A DNA stretch of 21,946 bases, from assembly GCA_000697335.1 (NCBI GenBank), contig JNEM01008480.1, forward strand, positions 1-21,946. The letters are read 5' to 3'. Made by a program: the position numbers and the translations under genes. This document shows, in pieces, positions 10,186 through 21,946 of the stretch. The notes under the pieces were generated by a model. That model was not told the origin of the DNA, did not search any database, and was given only the letters and a program-made list of their open reading frames with translations. Source of the stretch: Conidiobolus incongruus B7586 (taxonomy: Eukaryota; Entomophthoromycota; Entomophthoromycetes; Entomophthorales; Conidiobolaceae). How positions within the stretch are numbered: position 1 is the stretch's first letter; each line of letters starts with the position of its first letter.

Positions 10186-10442
10186 AAATTTTTTCTGATA
10201 TTTTAACTTATTAGTTTAGTATTCAATTGTTAATGGATATTTATATTAATATTTATAATTCAATTAAAATATATGAGATTCTATTAATAAAATTAATTTA
10301 ATTCCAAAAATTAAAATTATTTTTTTCCTTTTTCCTCAAAGTTTATCATTTTCCTGTGATTATTCTTAGTTATGACTTTTTCTTTCAAATTTAAGGCAAT
10401 TTCTAACAAATACTACCCCTTCTTAAATACTATTGTTTACTA

Positions 10443-10463
10443 ACTTTGATTATAGATCAAAGT
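10443..10463. repeat. 8-bp inverted repeat, 5-base spacer
   Basis: ACTTTGAT (10443-10450) and ATCAAAGT (10456-10463) are perfect reverse complements around TATAG. It may be a dimeric protein-binding site, but chance is possible. Confidence 0.4.
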
Positions 10464-13400
10464 CATTTTATTTCGAAATACAATTAATCGATCATTATTG
10501 ATAAACTTCAAGTCTTCATCTGTACATTCAGCCTATACTATTAGCATTTATATTATTGCTTTTAAATTACCTAACTATATATACTAAGTATATTAATCTG
10601 ATAAATATAAATTATTAAATCTTAATATTAGTCTCAATTGAATTATAGTTGATTCGATATTAGCCAAACTATATTATTAATCAAAATGCTAGTTGCAATA
10701 TAATCAAACATATATTTTATATTTGCCAATTGAATATTTAACAATTATATAATATTTTAATTAAAATGAAATGATTTTCTTTTGAGATATAAATTAATAT
10801 AATCATTCTTGTATAAATATATTATTAGATGTTATTTTTTTGACATGAATTTAAGTAATATAATAATATATTTATTATATTCTTATCCCAATTAATCATT
10901 TTCAATAATGATATATCTGTAATAATAATTTATTTTTGTGAGATATTTATAGAATTATAATGTCTAATTATTATATTTAATATTCAATTAAGTTAGAATG
11001 ATGGTTTTTATTTAATTAATGCTATATAATCAAATCAACATTGGCCATAAAGTCTTAGTCCTATATCTGTTATTTTTAAAGTATAACTTATAAAAAATAT
11101 ATACAGTTTAATTCTGATATATCTTTAAATTGGATAGTGTATTAAAAGATGTGAGAATAATTTCATTTAATAGATTATATTCAATTAAAGCCATGATAAA
11201 TTTTTATTCTTCATATTCAGTTTACATATAATAATTACTAATAATTTGCTATGAATTAATTTTGTTTAGGTATATGTAAAATTTAATAAAAAACTACTAC
11301 AATACGATTGCTCAGTGATGATTGAATTTAAATATATTCTCAAAATAACTTATATCATACATAATTATCCTTGATTCAAATAAAATAATTCCCTTGTTTA
11401 GTATAAATGTTTCAATAAATTTATATACATCTTTTGAAGCAAATATTAGTTTTAGGTTAAAAAATACCTTATGTATATCAATAATTGATAAAGATGTAAG
11501 TAAATGAATATTTATATCGTTTAATAAAGTTAAACAAATTATAACCAGTATTCTAAGTTTCTAGGTCAAATTTTTCTATTTTGTTAAGACTTAAAATGGA
11601 TTATTAACTACATTGACCTAATAATTGTATCATAAATTCCTTAAGAGTTATAAAACCATAAACGTTTTTGGTTATTTGTACAGGTTATATAAGGTATATC
11701 AATATAATTATTACCTTTTTAAAATGATTGAGTACTCTTCATTATAGTTTTACATAAGGTTGATATCCAATGATATAGATTTTGTTTGGATTTGATTTAA
11801 AATTTTATAATATTTTATCTTAATTATATTTCAAAATTTATTACTATTGACAGTTATAATGAAAAGTTATTGGCATCTTTTATATTATACTGTTATAATC
11901 TTTTATAGTTATAAATTTTAAATTTCATATCTTAAATATTTATAGGAATATTTTTATTCAGTTTAATATTCATCAACAAATAGAAAATAAGACTTAAATT
12001 GATAAAAGAATATTTAATAACATTTTTTTTCAAAAAAAACTTCAAATTTTTATTGCTTCTTATCAGAATATTAAATTTAATATATATCTTTTTGAATAAT
12101 AAGTTGAATTATTTTTCTAATTAATATAAATCATAAAATAGTTAATTTTTCAATTTATTTATATAAATTAAGATTAAATCTTGAACATAAAATATATATT
12201 AAATTAATTAATAGAGTAATAAAAATTATATCATAGGTACATTTAAATATAAAATTATGAATTAATATAATTCGCTAAATAAAATCTTTATATAATGTGT
12301 TTGATTCAGTAATGATTATTTATTACTATAAAACATAAAATTATAAAAAAATCAATATCGTTTATAATATGAAAATCTAAATTTGAAATATCAATGTTGA
12401 ATGCAATATTGAGTATAATATAATAGAATATTTGAAATATTATCAAATAGAAATCAAAATGTTATATATTAAGGACAATCTTTACGATAGCTTTAGAATA
12501 TTAATTATACTCACATATATATAAACTTATAACGAATTGAAATCACTTTGAGATTGTAAAAGTTCTATATAGAAATTTTACCAAAATTTTTTATTACAAT
12601 ATTAATTGTATAAATACTTGTTGAATAAAGTATATTAATCTGTAATAGAATATTCATTATATATACCAAAATTAATCATTATTATCTATTTATATTTTTA
12701 TTAAAGTTCACTTATGGAAATAATTATTAAATTTGATAACAGTATCAATATATGGAATAATAAATTGCTTTGAATCAATATTCAGCCGAATTGCAAATTA
12801 ACCTTTATAACGTTTATATATATATAATAACTATTTAAAACATTAAAAACAATATTTTAACATTATTAACCATTAAACTCATAATTATAATATTGAGATA
12901 TATATTAAATAAATGAAAAATAATATAACGTTAATAATCACATATATAAATTTTATTATTATATTTTTTTAAATAATAATTATTAATGTTTTTAATTTAG
13001 AAATAAAAACATCATTATAAATCTCAGTTGTTCAAGTTTAAAAATCTTTTACTGGTAAGCATATAACTAAGATTCCCTAAGTGATTAAAATCATAAGGAA
13101 CAATGTTATATGAGTATGGTGCATATAATAAAGTTTATATTTTCTAACATGACATTAACTTTTTTTTCAAATAAGTTTTGATAAATCCTGGAAATTAAAG
13201 AGATTTGATATCTCATTCATCTTAAATATTTATTCAATATCATTATCTAAAAATCGAACAAGGATCCTTATTTCAATTATTAATCTATGATGCAATATAT
13301 CAAATACAAAATTCATTAATGTTAATATAATTTTTGTTTGAAAAATTCAGGTAATAAATTTCATATGTCAGCTCATTTTTTCAACCAAATTGAATTTATA

Positions 13401-13582
13401 TAAGGTATAAAAGTAAAAACCAATTATATTCAATTGTCATTATGTTGTTCAGCATATTAAGCCTATGAATATGATTTAAGGATATTGATTATAATATTGT
13501 TTGTTCTCTTTAGTCTTAATACAGGATTATTGTTATAGTTTCCGTTTTCTTCTTTGATAAGGTTTTGGGTCAATAATAGTAT

Positions 13583-13611
13583 TTGTAGATTAGATTAAAA
13601 TTAATCTACAA
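13583..13611. repeat. 10-bp perfect inverted repeat
   Basis: TTGTAGATTA (13583-13592) and TAATCTACAA (13602-13611) form a perfect 10-bp stem with a 9-base loop, within a slightly less AT-rich stretch. No coding frame or RNA family is recognised around it. Confidence 0.45.
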
Positions 13612-14534
13612 GGTAATCTTCCAGCAAAAACCCGTAATTTAAAATATGTATTTCTTAATTTGTTAAAAAATTAAATTTTTGTCATATATTAGGTGGTGTC
13701 AATCGAAGGATATCTTGAATAGTTTATGATTTTTGCTAATCATGTCTACTCTTATGCTTTATGATATCAATAAAGTATATTTCGTGTGAATATTTTAAAT
13801 TTTGATAAAGTTAGCTTGGTATATAATCGGATAGTCAACGAATTTTTATAAATGATTTCATATCAAATTTGTCAAATAGTTCAGTAGTTAAAATATGGTT
13901 CATAATTTTAAATTATAAAGAATATCAAGAATTCAGTTGTATATGTTAATGTAAAATATATATTTTCAGTATTACAATATGTTATATAATTAGTTTAAAA
14001 TGAATCAAAGGATAATTATGACTATAATGGCGTTATAAAACACGATTAAACTTTTTATAGCATCATTCTAATAAATTTATATAAAATATTTTTAATATTA
14101 AAAACTCTAAGTTTTATTTAATAGGAATTTGGAAAAAATATCTTGATCAAAGCCTAAAAATGATAGCAATATTAAAAATAAAATCAAAAATCTAATACAT
14201 TATATCCTTAAACATTCTAGTTAGTATATTTTTCAAAATTATAAATTATTATTCTCTTGAATACAGATTTATATATTTACGATTTTTAAAATATTAATAT
14301 TTCGGAATTTAATATAATATTGATTGTGATTTGTGGAAGAAATTTAATGAGCTTTTTAAGCTAAGAAATATTTTAGTGAATATGGTGTTATGTTTGATAA
14401 ATAATTACCTCTAAATTCATCAATATTTTTTTTTTCAAAAGTGATATTTAAATGTGATTTGAGTAAAACGAATTAATCAAATAAAATCACTCAGACAATT
14501 TTTCCCACAACTTGTCAACAATTAATCACAAAAG

Positions 14535-14759
14535 TATATAAGGGATCTTAATGCATTTTTCTTCTTATCAATTCTCTTTCACAAAATTTAATAAATTACC
14601 TTGAATCAATTAAGGCTGCTAAACAACCAATCATTTTACTGAATTTTCTTTTTAATCCAATCATATTGATTGATTTTTCTCTTTCCTCATTGGCTGAATT
14701 CATCCAATCACAATGCATTATCATCATTTGAAAAGTTGGTCAATTAGTAATGTATAAAT
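14535..14759 (+). promoter_or_regulatory. Probable RPB1 promoter: CCAAT cluster and TATA box
   Basis: Three CCAAT pentamers (14627-14631, 14657-14661, 14704-14708) and one inverted ATTGG (14689-14693) lie within 82 bases. They are followed about 45 bases later by TATAAAT (14753-14759). An alternative TATATAAG lies upstream at 14535-14542, followed by a pyrimidine-rich stretch. The CCAAT-then-TATA order fits transcription toward RPB1 and would give a 5' UTR of about 250 bases, which matches the higher GC from 14760 to 14890. No start site can be fixed from sequence. Confidence 0.5.
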
Positions 14760-15045
14760 GTGATCTGAAGTCCTGAGGATGTAATCGTTTTTTGTTTCTG
14801 GTTGACTTGGGAAACCAAATACAGCTCAGTAACATAATCGCTACCACTCATTAATTCACTAATTTGTGATACAAAACCTTTCTCATAATCAATTAACTAA
14901 CTACGTGTTATTGTATATTTAAGTTTTAAATATAATTTTAAAACTAAAAAATCTTTACTTGTTGATTATTTAAGATATAACATTAAAAATTAAAAATTAC
15001 ATAATCTTAAAAACTTCAAATTAATATTCAAATCAAAAATAACTA

Positions 15046-18000
15046 ATGTCCACCAATCAATACGGTTTCCCTCCGTCAATCGCTCCTCTAAGGAGAGTAG
15101 ATTCTGTTCAGTTCGGCATTTTATCTCCTGAACAAATCGTAATAATTTTTTCAATCTAATTGATATTTTGATTCAATTTTTATTAATAAATGTAAATTTA
15201 GATCAAAAACTCAGTTGTCGAAGTGAAATATCCTGAAATCATGGATGAATCAGGTTTTATCCCTAAAGCTGAAGGTCTTTTAGATCCTCGTATGGGTACT
15301 ATTGACAGAAATCTTAAATGCCAAACCTGTGACCAAGGTATGTCTGAATGTCCCGGTCACTTTGGACATATTACATTAGCCAAACCCGTTTATCATCCTG
15401 GTTTCATATCTAAAGTCAAAAAGATTCTTGAATGTGTTTGCTATTTCTGTTCCAGACTTAAAGTTGACGATTCTCATCCCAAAATGAGAAATGTCCGTGG
15501 CAAAAACCCCAAGATTCGTTTCAAAATTGTCTGGGATATTTCTAAAACTAAAACTGTTTGTGAAGTTGATAGTGGTGACGCAACTAATGGTAGTTTTGAC
15601 CCCAATGATCCTAATAGCTTTAATGACGGTCCTACTCGTGAAGGTTGTGGACATCGTCATCCCACTATTCGTAAAGAAGGTATGAAGCTCTTTGCCGTTT
15701 TCAAACCATCTAAACAAGCCGATGATACCGGTTTTGGTGAACCTGAAGGTAGAATTCCTCTGCCTCCTTCTAAAGCCCTTGAAATCTTTAAGCGAATTGA
15801 TCAAGCCGATGTCGAGAAGATGGGTTTATCTTGGGAGTTTGCTCGTCCTGAATGGATGATTATTACTGCTTTAGCTGTCCCTCCTCCTGCTGTTCGTCCT
15901 AGTATTATGATGGACGGTACAAATCGTGGACAAGACGATTTGACGTATAAATTATCAGATATTATTAAAACAAATAGAGCTTTGGAAGTATGTCTCAGTG
16001 ATGGTTCTCCAGGTCACATTTTAGAAGAACACGAGCAATACCTTCAATATCATGTAGCTACTTATATGGATAACGACATTGCTGGATTACCTCAATCGCT
16101 TCAAAAATCTGGCCGTCCTATTAAATCTATCAGAGCTCGTTTAAAGGGTAAAGAAGGTCGTTTAAGAGGAAATTTAATGGGTAAACGTGTTGATTTCTCT
16201 GCTCGTACGGTTATTACAGGTGATCCAAATTTATCGATTGATCAAGTCGGTGTTCCTAGAAGTATCGCACGTAATCTTACTTATCCTGAAAGAGTTACAC
16301 AATATAATATTCAAAGATTAAGAGAAGCAGTACGAAATGGTCCAAATGTTCATCCTGGGGCTAAATATGTTATTCGAGACACAGGAGAACGTATCGATCT
16401 TCGTCATTACAGGCGAAATGCTGAGGTTCCTTTGATGGTCGGGTATATTGTTGAAAGACATATTATTGACAACGATGTGGTTATTTTCAATCGTCAACCT
16501 TCATTGCACAAAATGTCTATGATGGGGCATTTGATCAAAGTTATGCCATACTCTACTTTCCGTCTTAATCTTTCAGTCACATCACCATATAATGCAGATT
16601 TTGATGGTGATGAAATGAATATGCATGTGCCTCAATCTGAAGAATCTAGAGCCGAAGTTTTGAATATTTGTATGGTTCCAAGACAGATTGTATCTCCACA
16701 ATCCAACAAACCAGTCATGGGTATTGTACAAGACACTTTATGTGGTATTCGTAAGTTTACCCAACGTGATGCTTTCTTGGACAGAGCTCTCGTAATGAAT
16801 TTACTTATGTGGGTTCCTAATTGGAATGGTGTTATTCCTACCCCTGCAGTTGTTTATCCCAAGCCTCTTTGGACTGGTAAACAGATTTTATCTCTAATTA
16901 TTCCAAAACAAACCAATATGACCACAACGCATTCAACACATCCTGATGGTGAAAATACCTTTATATCTCCTGGAGATACTAAAGTTATTGTTCATGATGG
17001 TGACTTGGTTGCTGGTATCGTTTGTAAGAAGACTGTCGGTACTTCAAGTGGTGGTTTAATCCATACTATTTTCAATGAACATGGTTTTGAAGAATGTAAA
17101 AAGTTTATTAATGGTTGTCAAGCTATCGTCAACTATTGGCTTTTACAAAATGGGTTTAGTATTGGTATTGGTGACACTATCGCTGATGCAGCCACTATGG
17201 ATCATATTACAAAGACTATTTCTGAGGCCAAGCAAAAAGTAGCTCAAATTATTGAAACAGCTAATGAAGACAAGTTGGAATGTGCACCTGGTATGACTAT
17301 CCGTAAAACTTTTGAAAGTCAAGTAAATCAGGTATTAAATCGTGCTCGTGATAGTGTCGGTAACTATGCTCAGGTCAATCTCAGTAATAGTAACAATGTC
17401 AAACAAATGGTAATCGCTGGCTCTAAGGGTAGTTTCATTAATATTTCTCAGATGTCTGCTTGTGTGGGTCAACAAAACGTAGAAGGTCAACGTATTCCAT
17501 TTGGTTTTAACAATCGTTCACTTCCTCATTTTACGAAAGATGACTACAGTCCCGAAAGTAAAGGTTTCGTCGAAAATTCTTATTTGAGAGGTCTTACACC
17601 TTACGAATTCTTCTTCCACGCTATGGGTGGTCGTGAAGGTTTAATCGATACTGCTGTCAAAACTGCTGAAACTGGTTATATTCAACGTCGTTTAGTTAAA
17701 GCCTTAGAAGATGTAATGGTCAATTATGATGGCTCCGTTCGTAATTCCATGGGTCAAATTATTCAATTCTGTTATGGTGAAGATGGTATGGACGCTTGTG
17801 CCATTGAGAAGCAAAATCTTGATATTATTCGCTTCAATGATTATGAGTTTAAACAAAAATACCAAATTAATCTTTCTGATCCAGCTAATGGGTTAGATTC
17901 TCTATTGATTCCAGATGTTTATAATGTTCTCATCAATGATACTACCACCCAAGAATTATTAGATGAAGAATATGCACAACTTCTGCAAGATAGAAAACTT

Positions 18001-20781
18001 TTGAGAGAGTTTATTTTCCCTTCTGGTGATTCTTCATGGCCTCTGCCAGTCAATCTTAAACGTATTATCGAAGGTGCTCAGATTCGCTTTGGCATCAATC
18101 CTCTAAAGAAAACCAATTTACATCCTGCCATTGTCATTAAAACTGTCAAAGATGTTATTAATGAACTTCTTGTCATTCGTGGTAGTGATCGACTTTCTTT
18201 GGAAGCCAATGCTAACGCTACTACTCTCTTTACCATCTTGGTACGATCTTACTTTGCAGCTAAGAGATGTATCAAAGAATTCCGACTTTCTCATGATGCA
18301 TTTATTTGGGTTATGGATGAAGTCCGTCAACGCTTTAAGGATTCTCAAATTGATGCTGGTGAAATGGTTGGAACTCTTGCTGCACAATCCATTGGTGAAC
18401 CTGCCACTCAAATGACACTTAATACTTTTCATTATGCTGGTGTATCCAGTAAGAACGTCACCTTAGGTGTACCTCGTCTTAAGGAAATTATTAATGTTGC
18501 TAAAAATATCAAAACACCATCATTAACAGTGTATTTGGAAGGAAAATATGCTGTAAATGAAGTTGATGCCAAAAAAGTAGCTTCAGCCATTGAACATTGT
18601 TCTCTTAGTCATTTAGTCCAATCCACTGAAATTCATTATGATCCACCTGGTCGTGGCGGTTCTGTTATTCCTGAAGATAGTTTAATGGTAGAAAATGCAG
18701 AAGCATTGATGGATCCTTCTGAACTTCGCACACATTCTCCATGGGTTCTTCGTTTAATTATTGATAAAGCCAAGTTAATTGACAAAGGACTTGAAATGGA
18801 CGAAATTAACGCAGCTATCAAACATGAATTCGGAGATGATCTTAATGTTCTTAACAGCAACGATTTAGATGAACATCTTGTAGTCCGTTGTCGTATTGTC
18901 AATAATTATGACCATAGAGATAGTGTTGAAGAGGGTATCATTTTGGAAGAAGATGCCTTCTTGAGAAGAATTGAACAAGAAATGCTTAATAATATTGTTT
19001 TGAGAGGTATTCCCGAAATTTCTAGAGTTTCCATGATTGATGATAAGAGAAATATTATCGATGCAAGTGGTAAAATCCAAAAAATTGAAGAAAAAGTACT
19101 TTCAACAGATGGTTGTAACCTTAAAAAGGTCCTTTGCGTTCAAGGTGTTGATTCTAGACGTACTAGATCTAACGATATTTGTGAAATTATCGATGTATTG
19201 GGTATTGAAGCTGCTAGAGCTGCAATTTTGGCTGAATTAAGAAACGTTATTGAATTTGATGGTTCTTATGTCAATTATCGTCATTTAGCTTTATTATGTG
19301 ATGTTATGTGTAACCGTGGTTACTTGATGGCCATCACTCGTCATGGTATCAACAGAACCGATTCTGGTTGCTTAATGAGGTGTTCATTCGAAGAGACTGT
19401 AGAAATCCTTATGGATGCTGCATCATCTGGTGAATTGGATGACTGTAAAGGTGTAGCTGAAAACATTATGCTTGGTCAACTTGCTCCACTTGGTACTGGT
19501 GCTTTTGATCTTTTACTTGATGAAGCTATGCTTGAAGAAGCTCTTCCCCATCATTCTAACGCTGCCCCTGGATTAGATGCTGCAGAAGGCGCATTCTCTC
19601 CTCTTGGTGCAAATGGATATTCAACTATGATGACACCATATGACGGACGCAGTCCTCAATACAGTGACTATGCTGGTTATTCTCCAAATAACAATGTCTT
19701 CTCTCCTATGGCTTCAAGTCCAGGTCCTATGTCAGGATGGCATCCTTCTCCACGCAATCCTACTTCTGTCTATTCACCCAAAGACCCTGGATTTGGTCCT
19801 TCTAGCCCACATCATCCATTCTCTCTTGGCTCTACATACTCGCCATCTAGTCCCAATGCTTCTGGATCTTTGTCTAATCCAGGCGACTATTCACCTACAA
19901 GTCCCCTTGCCGTTATGGCTGAAGCTGGTTTGAGCTATTCACCCACTAGTCCATCTAGAAGTAACTTTAACTCTGTCCGTTACTCTCCCACTAGTCCATT
20001 CAGTAATCCTAACCAAGCTTCTTACTCGCCAACAAGCCCAATGCATTCAAGAAACACTGGATACTCTCCAACAAGTCCTGGTGCGTCCAATGCTCTTGGT
20101 GTTCCATCATACTCACCAACTAGTCCAAATTTGAGCGGAACTACTCCAGCCCATGCCTACTCTCCCACCTCTCCTAACTATTCACCTACTTCTCCAAGTT
20201 TTTTGTCTCCTGGTCAACAGACTGGCGCTTTTTCTGCAACTTCACCTTCCTACCGCCCAACCACAGGTATCAACTCTGGCACCCTTCACTACTCACCTAC
20301 TAGCCCCAATTATGCTGCATCTGCTACACCAGGATATTCACCAACTAGTCCTAATTACTCTCCAACATCTCCCAGCTTTATGCAATCTGGATCTGCTTCA
20401 TTTGGACGTCCTGCTGGTCCATCTAATATTTCACCTACTTCACCTAATTATTCACCCACTTCTCCCAATTATTCCCCTACCTCACCTAACTACTCTATGC
20501 ATTCACCTAATTACTCTCCCACATCACCAAGTTATTCACCTAACTCAGCTAATGCTTTTTCACCTACCAGTCCTTCTTACAGTCCAACTAGTCCCTCATT
20601 TAGTCCACAATCTCCTTCATACAATGGAGGTTCTACATCTGGACAAGGAACTTCTGGAAATCGTACCAATGGCGGAAACTACTCACCTGTTCATCAAACT
20701 GAAAGCGAAAAAGATAAGCAAGCTTCTGGATCATCTGTTAATTTGTCAGGTTGGGGTGATCGCAATGGACCTCGTCAATAA
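15046..20781 (+). CDS. RPB1: RNA polymerase II largest subunit Rpb1 (exons 15046-15138 and 15202-20781)
   Basis: The coding sequence of 1890 residues (yeast 1733, human 1970) makes the catalytic, clamp-forming subunit of nuclear Pol II. Exon 1 encodes 31 residues including '[11 protein letters not shown]'; exon 2 continues 'IKNSVVEV' in phase 0, as in other fungal Rpb1. In-frame TAA two codons before the ATG fixes the start; the GTG at 15223 is internal. Seen in order: clamp zinc site '[17 protein letters not shown]' (Cys71, Cys74, Cys81, His84); a second zinc site with 'CVCYFC' and 'GCGHRH'; active-site '[10 protein letters not shown]' (Asp497, Asp499, Asp501 bind the catalytic Mg, equal to yeast 481/483/485); the funnel; the bridge helix from about 825; the trigger loop with His1108 (yeast His1085); the jaw; and the C-terminal domain from about 1594. 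Codon choice favours T- and A-ending codons but is far less AT-rich than the spacers. No break is seen. Confidence 0.97.
15139..15201 (+). other. RPB1 intron, 63 nt
   Basis: The donor GTAATA follows the ATC codon 31 and the acceptor is TTTAG; phase 0. Reading through would hit an in-frame TAA after six codons. CTAAT near 15156 or ATTAATA near 15182 could serve as branch site. The spliced product aligns residue for residue with yeast and S. pombe Rpb1 across the junction. Confidence 0.92.
19888..20619 (+). repeat. RPB1 C-terminal domain heptads, interrupted
   Basis: Fifteen exact YSPTSP cores plus variants ([35 protein letters not shown]) span residues 1594-1837. Position 7 is mainly Asn or Ser and never Lys. 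The first six repeats recur every 13-16 residues because each heptad is followed by a 6-9 residue spacer. Tandem unspaced heptads occur mostly in the last third. Looser YSP motifs (YSPNNN, YSPKDP, YSPSSPN) precede the block. The domain is the platform for Ser2/Ser5 phosphorylation, capping, splicing and 3'-end factors. Confidence 0.95.
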
Positions 20782-21946
20782 TTTTATTAGCATTTTTGAA
20801 CTGAAGTACTAATTCATTGCCATATATGTGTGATATATTGATTTTAGCATATATTCAAAAATCCAAGGTTATATTAATAAATTAAATATAAACATTTTTC
20901 TATTACTCCATATTATAAATAGTTCTATATAATATATCTTTTTCCTTAAAATTATAGAATATATTAATAAACCTAATTTTATATTTCTTTTCTATTTAAA
21001 TAATATTATATTGATCAGAATATAATACTAGACCATGTTACAATATCTCAAAAGTCAGAATATTAAAATATATTTATTTTGAATATAATTTTGATAGAAC
21101 TAGTGATGATTATGATTTAAACATCTTATTATAATTTTTATATACTTGTTGTTTTTGCTCAATCAATTATTAGTATAGAAATTAAGAAATGGTAAATTTA
21201 ATTTCTGATCTTTCAAACATATTATACATTTTGAAAGATTATTTATATATAAAATATATAGGAAAATAAATATTTTCAAACTATATATATATATATTTAA
21301 TTTTAATTCTTTTTTTTATAAAAATATTTTGATTTTAAAATTTACACTTAATTTAATTATGCTTAAATTAGATAGTGATTATGAAAAGGCTTTTGTTTTT
21401 ATATTTTTAAAACTTAACTATAAACTCTTTAAAATTATTTAAAACTTATAAATAATTTATAAAGATGGTGTTTTATCTAAAACTACCATATATTACTAAA
21501 TTTGTGATTTTAATGTTAAAAGGGACATTATTTAAAATTTACCAAAATCTAATAGATTAATTTTTATTATTATTTTTTTGCTTATAAATAAAATAAAAAA
21601 TATATATTAAGAAATACCTTTTTATTTTTATTGAAGAGCTATTAAAGTAAATTAATATTAATTATATCAGCATGTTATATATACTTAAATTTAAACTTAA
21701 TTTAATTAATAAAAATGTAAAATAAATACCTTATAATTTTACAAAAGTTTAAAAGAAAATTAAAATAATTATAGTTAAATTAAACTTATTAAAATATAAC
21801 TAAAAACAAAAGTTTTTATAGTAAATATTTATAATTAATATATCTTAAATTTTTTTATATTATCTTTTACTTAAAAATAAAACAAAATGTTAAGTTAAAT
21901 TAATCCCCTTTACAAATTCTAATAAATAAATACTTTAAATATAAAT
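20782..21946. other. AT-rich 3' flank of RPB1
   Basis: No coding frame or RNA gene is recognised. The RPB1 3' UTR and poly(A) site must lie at its start; an AATAAA-type hexamer sits about 95 bases after the stop (near 20875), among many similar strings. A short TA dinucleotide run occurs at 21282-21297. Confidence 0.55.
21282..21297. repeat. TA dinucleotide tract
   Basis: Eight TA units in perfect tandem in the AT-rich 3' flank; simple sequence only. Confidence 0.7.

Larger units (their letters stand above)
9331..15045. other. 5.7-kb gene-free AT-rich region, with the RPB1 promoter at its right end
   Basis: No frame above about 60 codons occurs on either strand, and I found no tRNA, rRNA or spliceosomal RNA signature. 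The base composition is the lowest in GC of the window apart from the two ends. It contains three short inverted repeats (10133-10185, 10443-10463, 13583-13611). From about 14500 the composition rises, where promoter-like motifs and the probable RPB1 5' UTR lie. The left end must hold the 5' region of the eroded minus-strand gene. Confidence 0.6.

Noticed and set aside
15223-15225. GTG as the start of the large RPB1 frame
   Set aside because: The conserved N-terminal Rpb1 sequence lies upstream in exon 1 with an ATG at 15046 and a clean GT-AG intron, so GTG encodes an internal Val.
15376-15804. Minus-strand and other-frame open stretches within RPB1
   Set aside because: They are shadows of the conserved RPB1 reading frame and look like no known protein.

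Overview
This window looks like nuclear DNA of an AT-rich, early-diverging ('zygomycete'-type) fungus. Three things point there: a fungal-type RNA polymerase II largest subunit with a single short 5' intron, a fungal Pns1-type choline-transporter-like protein, and a tRNA-Tyr with a canonical short intron. Spacers are extremely AT-rich, while the two intact genes are clearly more GC-rich. I cannot name the genus from the sequence.

Layout, left to right. (1) Positions 488-2149, minus strand: an intact, intronless PNS1/CTL-like membrane protein gene, with a cluster of CCAAT boxes a few hundred bases upstream. (2) A gene-free spacer holding one tRNA-Tyr(GUA) on the minus strand at 4219-4302, with an 11-nt intron. 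(3) Positions 5472-9330, minus strand: a decayed gene. Its N-terminal part carries tandem AT-hook motifs. The rest reads, in pieces spread over different frames, like an Rrn6/TAF1C-type RNA polymerase I core-factor subunit: an 'FNPFD' beta-propeller segment, an acidic linker, a helical region, and a Ser/Gln-rich tail ending in a basic GF terminus. It has roughly ten breaks, so I call it a host pseudogene or a badly eroded gene. (4) Positions 9331-15045: about 5.7 kb of very AT-rich DNA without a recognisable gene, containing three short inverted repeats and, at its right end, a CCAAT/TATA promoter-like block. (5) Positions 15046-20781, plus strand: RPB1, two exons split by a 63-nt intron, 1890 residues, with a C-terminal domain whose heptads are separated by spacers. 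(6) Positions 20782-21946: AT-rich 3' flank.

The genes form no operon or evident pathway. A Pol II core subunit and a probable relic of a Pol I initiation factor lie divergently, but 5.7 kb apart. I see no mobile element, CRISPR array, viral relic or convincingly new molecular system. The most interesting points are the eroded AT-hook/Rrn6-like locus lying between two perfectly intact genes, the interrupted RPB1 C-terminal domain, and the very short tRNA-Tyr intron whose 3' end repeats the anticodon-loop sequence.
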